A stretch of 64,000 nucleotides of DNA, from contig NZ_FNPL01000016.1 in assembly GCF_900107305.1 (NCBI RefSeq), forward strand, positions 20,987-84,986, in the 5' to 3' direction. Made by a program: the position numbers and the translations under genes. Positions 63,130 through 64,000 of this stretch are shown in pieces. Positions within the stretch are counted from its first letter, which is position 1. Each line of letters begins with the position of its first letter. The stretch comes from Thermoactinomyces sp. DSM 45892 (GTDB lineage: Bacteria; Bacillota; Bacilli; Thermoactinomycetales; Thermoactinomycetaceae). Below the pieces are notes generated by a model. It had not been told where the DNA came from, searched no databases, and saw nothing but the letters and a program-made list of their open reading frames with translations.

Positions 63130-63223
63130 CTAGAAGGTTTCTTTCAGCTTTTTAGATGCCTTTACAAACCAACACTAAATTGAACTGTTCAAAAGCAACC
63201 TAACCAGAAAGAAGGAATATACA

Positions 63224-63583
63224 ATGAAAAAAGTAATTATGACGGCATTAGGTTCACTCCTTTTACTATCGCAAACGGCACATGCCAGTGAAGGAATGAC
63301 ACTCGGCAAACAAGATCGTATAGTGTTCTCTCAAGCGTATAACTTAGATAAGTACACCTACTTTGGTTGGGATGTACAAGCTGGTCAAGATACTCGTTAT
63401 TATGTTCAATATGAAATCGTGAAAAATGGAAAAGTAGTCAAAACAGGTTATCTGAGAAAAGGGGAGACAGCAAACGGAATGGAGCCAAAAGGCCCAGGTG
63501 AGTACCTACTCGTTTTAAAATGCCAAAACGGATACAGTCAAGGATGCTCAGCAACCGGTAATGTTGTTCTTGCTATGGAGTAA
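63224..63583 (+). CDS. Small secreted protein of unknown function
   Basis: 119 residues with a clear signal peptide (about 1-22, cut after AHA). The mature domain of about 97 residues is beta-rich by its alternation (YYVQYEIVKNGKVVKTGYL, YLLVLKCQNGYSQGCSATGN) and holds one Cys pair likely to form a disulfide. No family is recognised. AAGAAGGAA precedes the ATG. It is a single-gene unit between its promoter and a terminator. Confidence 0.78.
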   Translation: MKKVIMTALGSLLLLSQTAHASEGMTLGKQDRIVFSQAYNLDKYTYFGWDVQAGQDTRYYVQYEIVKNGKVVKTGYLRKGETANGMEPKGPGEYLLVLKCQNGYSQGCSATGNVVLAME

Positions 63584-63613
63584 GACAATTGTAATACTTT
63601 TGTGTATAACGAC

Positions 63614-63674
63614 AACTCCTTCTAGGTATTGGTTGGTTAACCATATGCCTTAACACCTAGAGGGAGTTTTTTCA
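63614..63674 (+). terminator. Terminator after the secreted protein gene
   Basis: AACTCC-T-TCTAGGT and ACCTAGA-G-GGAGTT form a stem of about 13 bp with a bulge, followed by TTTTC. The bases from here to 63851 hold nothing I recognise. Confidence 0.75.
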
Positions 63675-63851
63675 TTCTCATGAAGGCAAGCCCAAAGTAA
63701 AAAGAAGGATTCCCGTGTAAGCAACGCTTTAGAACTATTTGTACAGCACATGCAACTACAACAGGTAGCCCCTGAACTAGTTAGACACATTTCTACTAGG
63801 TGACTTAATTTTGTTATATTGATATATCAAAAATCTGTGATAGTTTAAGAC

Positions 63852-63900
63852 AAAAAAAGAATCATCTAGTTTATCCAAATGGACTAGATGATTCTTTTTT
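63852..63900. terminator. rRNA operon terminator (bidirectional)
   Basis: AAAAAAGAATCATCTAGT and ACTAGATGATTCTTTTTT form an 18-bp stem, with T runs on both strands. It lies 8 bases after the 5S rRNA 3' end. Confidence 0.88.
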
Positions 63901-63908
63901 ATGTATAT

Positions 63909-64000
63909 GCCTGGCGACGTCCTACTCTTCCAGGACCCTGCGGTCCAAGTACCATCGGCGCTGGAGGGCTTAACGGTCGTGTTCGGGATGGGAACGAGTG
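63909..64000 (-). rRNA. rrf: 5S ribosomal RNA, 3' part
   Basis: The minus strand ends with the 3' portion of 5S rRNA: CACTCGTTCCCATCCCGAAC, GCCGATGGTACTTGGACCGC, and GGAAGAGTAGGACGTCGCCA then GGCA. About 92 of some 117 bases lie inside the window; the 5' end is beyond base 64000. An rRNA operon on the minus strand therefore ends here. Confidence 0.95.

Larger units (their letters stand above)
62672..63223. other. 552-base intergenic region between nuoA and the secreted-protein gene
   Basis: AT-rich. It holds the nuo promoter, two inverted copies of an AAATAGTGTC element (62831 and 62967), several TAGACA boxes and the promoter of the plus-strand gene. No gene, RNA or transposon was recognised in it. 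Confidence 0.5.

Noticed and set aside
1..64000. CRISPR array, intact insertion sequence, tRNA genes or prophage
   Set aside because: No regularly spaced repeats, transposase genes, cloverleaf sequences or phage structural genes were seen; only the remnants near 25-27 kb suggest past mobile DNA.

Overview
The window looks like a piece of chromosome from a spore-forming, low-to-moderate GC Firmicute, most likely from the Bacillales / Thermoactinomycetaceae side. The reasons are SpoIIID, SpoIIQ and SpoIID next to murA and ywmB, a Bacillus-like comFA-comFC-hpf-secA-prfB neighbourhood, strong GGAGG-type ribosome binding sites, frequent TTG/GTG starts, and an 11-subunit complex I operon without NuoE, NuoF or NuoG. 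The genus is inference; the window holds only the 3' part of one 5S rRNA, on the minus strand at its right end.

Layout. 0.3-7.2 kb: corA, a lipoprotein polysaccharide deacetylase, and a minus-strand operon (terC, small lipoprotein, glutathionylspermidine-synthase-like ATP-grasp enzyme, DUF350 protein, unknown) behind a yybP-ykoY manganese riboswitch. A membrane-anchored charged protein and an enoyl-CoA hydratase follow. 7.4-20.5 kb: housekeeping block with prfB (programmed +1 frameshift), secA, a UDP-GlcNAc 2-epimerase/glycosyltransferase pair lodged between secA and hpf, hpf, csp, hup, comFC, comFA, an orphan LuxR-type response regulator and metK. The metK leader looks riboregulated but is not an S-box. 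20.8-25.0 kb: three tandem LytR-CpsA-Psr proteins and a YvyE/IMPACT protein.

25.0-27.8 kb is an accessory, decaying stretch: a frameshifted M1 peptidase fragment, a TM2 protein, a secreted protein with a possible beta-pore-former segment, the tail of a tyrosine recombinase, and a mazEF module. 27.9-30.4 kb is a metNIQ methionine importer behind a SAM-I riboswitch.

30.4-43.6 kb is an exopolysaccharide cluster. It includes a Wbp-like set (oxidase, aminotransferase, 6-dehydrogenase, N-acetyltransferase) predicted to make UDP-2,3-diacetamido-2,3-dideoxyglucuronate; the 2-epimerase at 13 kb could carry this on to the manno form. Three promoters in the cluster carry the same 17-bp element, GTWAC-N6-ATTACA, a short way downstream of the -10. 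Two of these intergenic regions also encode, divergently, tiny paralogous single-pass membrane proteins (36 and 49 residues; shared IGxxNAxxxSxxxW). This is the most interesting unrecognised arrangement in the window.

44.1-52.4 kb: fabZ, an ACT-domain malic enzyme, a CDP-alcohol phosphatidyltransferase, an EpuA-family protein, spoIIID, spoIIQ, spoIID, murA, ywmB and a DUF1146 gene, with recognisable candidate sigma-E and sigma-F promoters. 52.6-62.7 kb: nuoN to nuoA. 63.2-64.0 kb: a small secreted protein, terminators and the 5S rRNA end.
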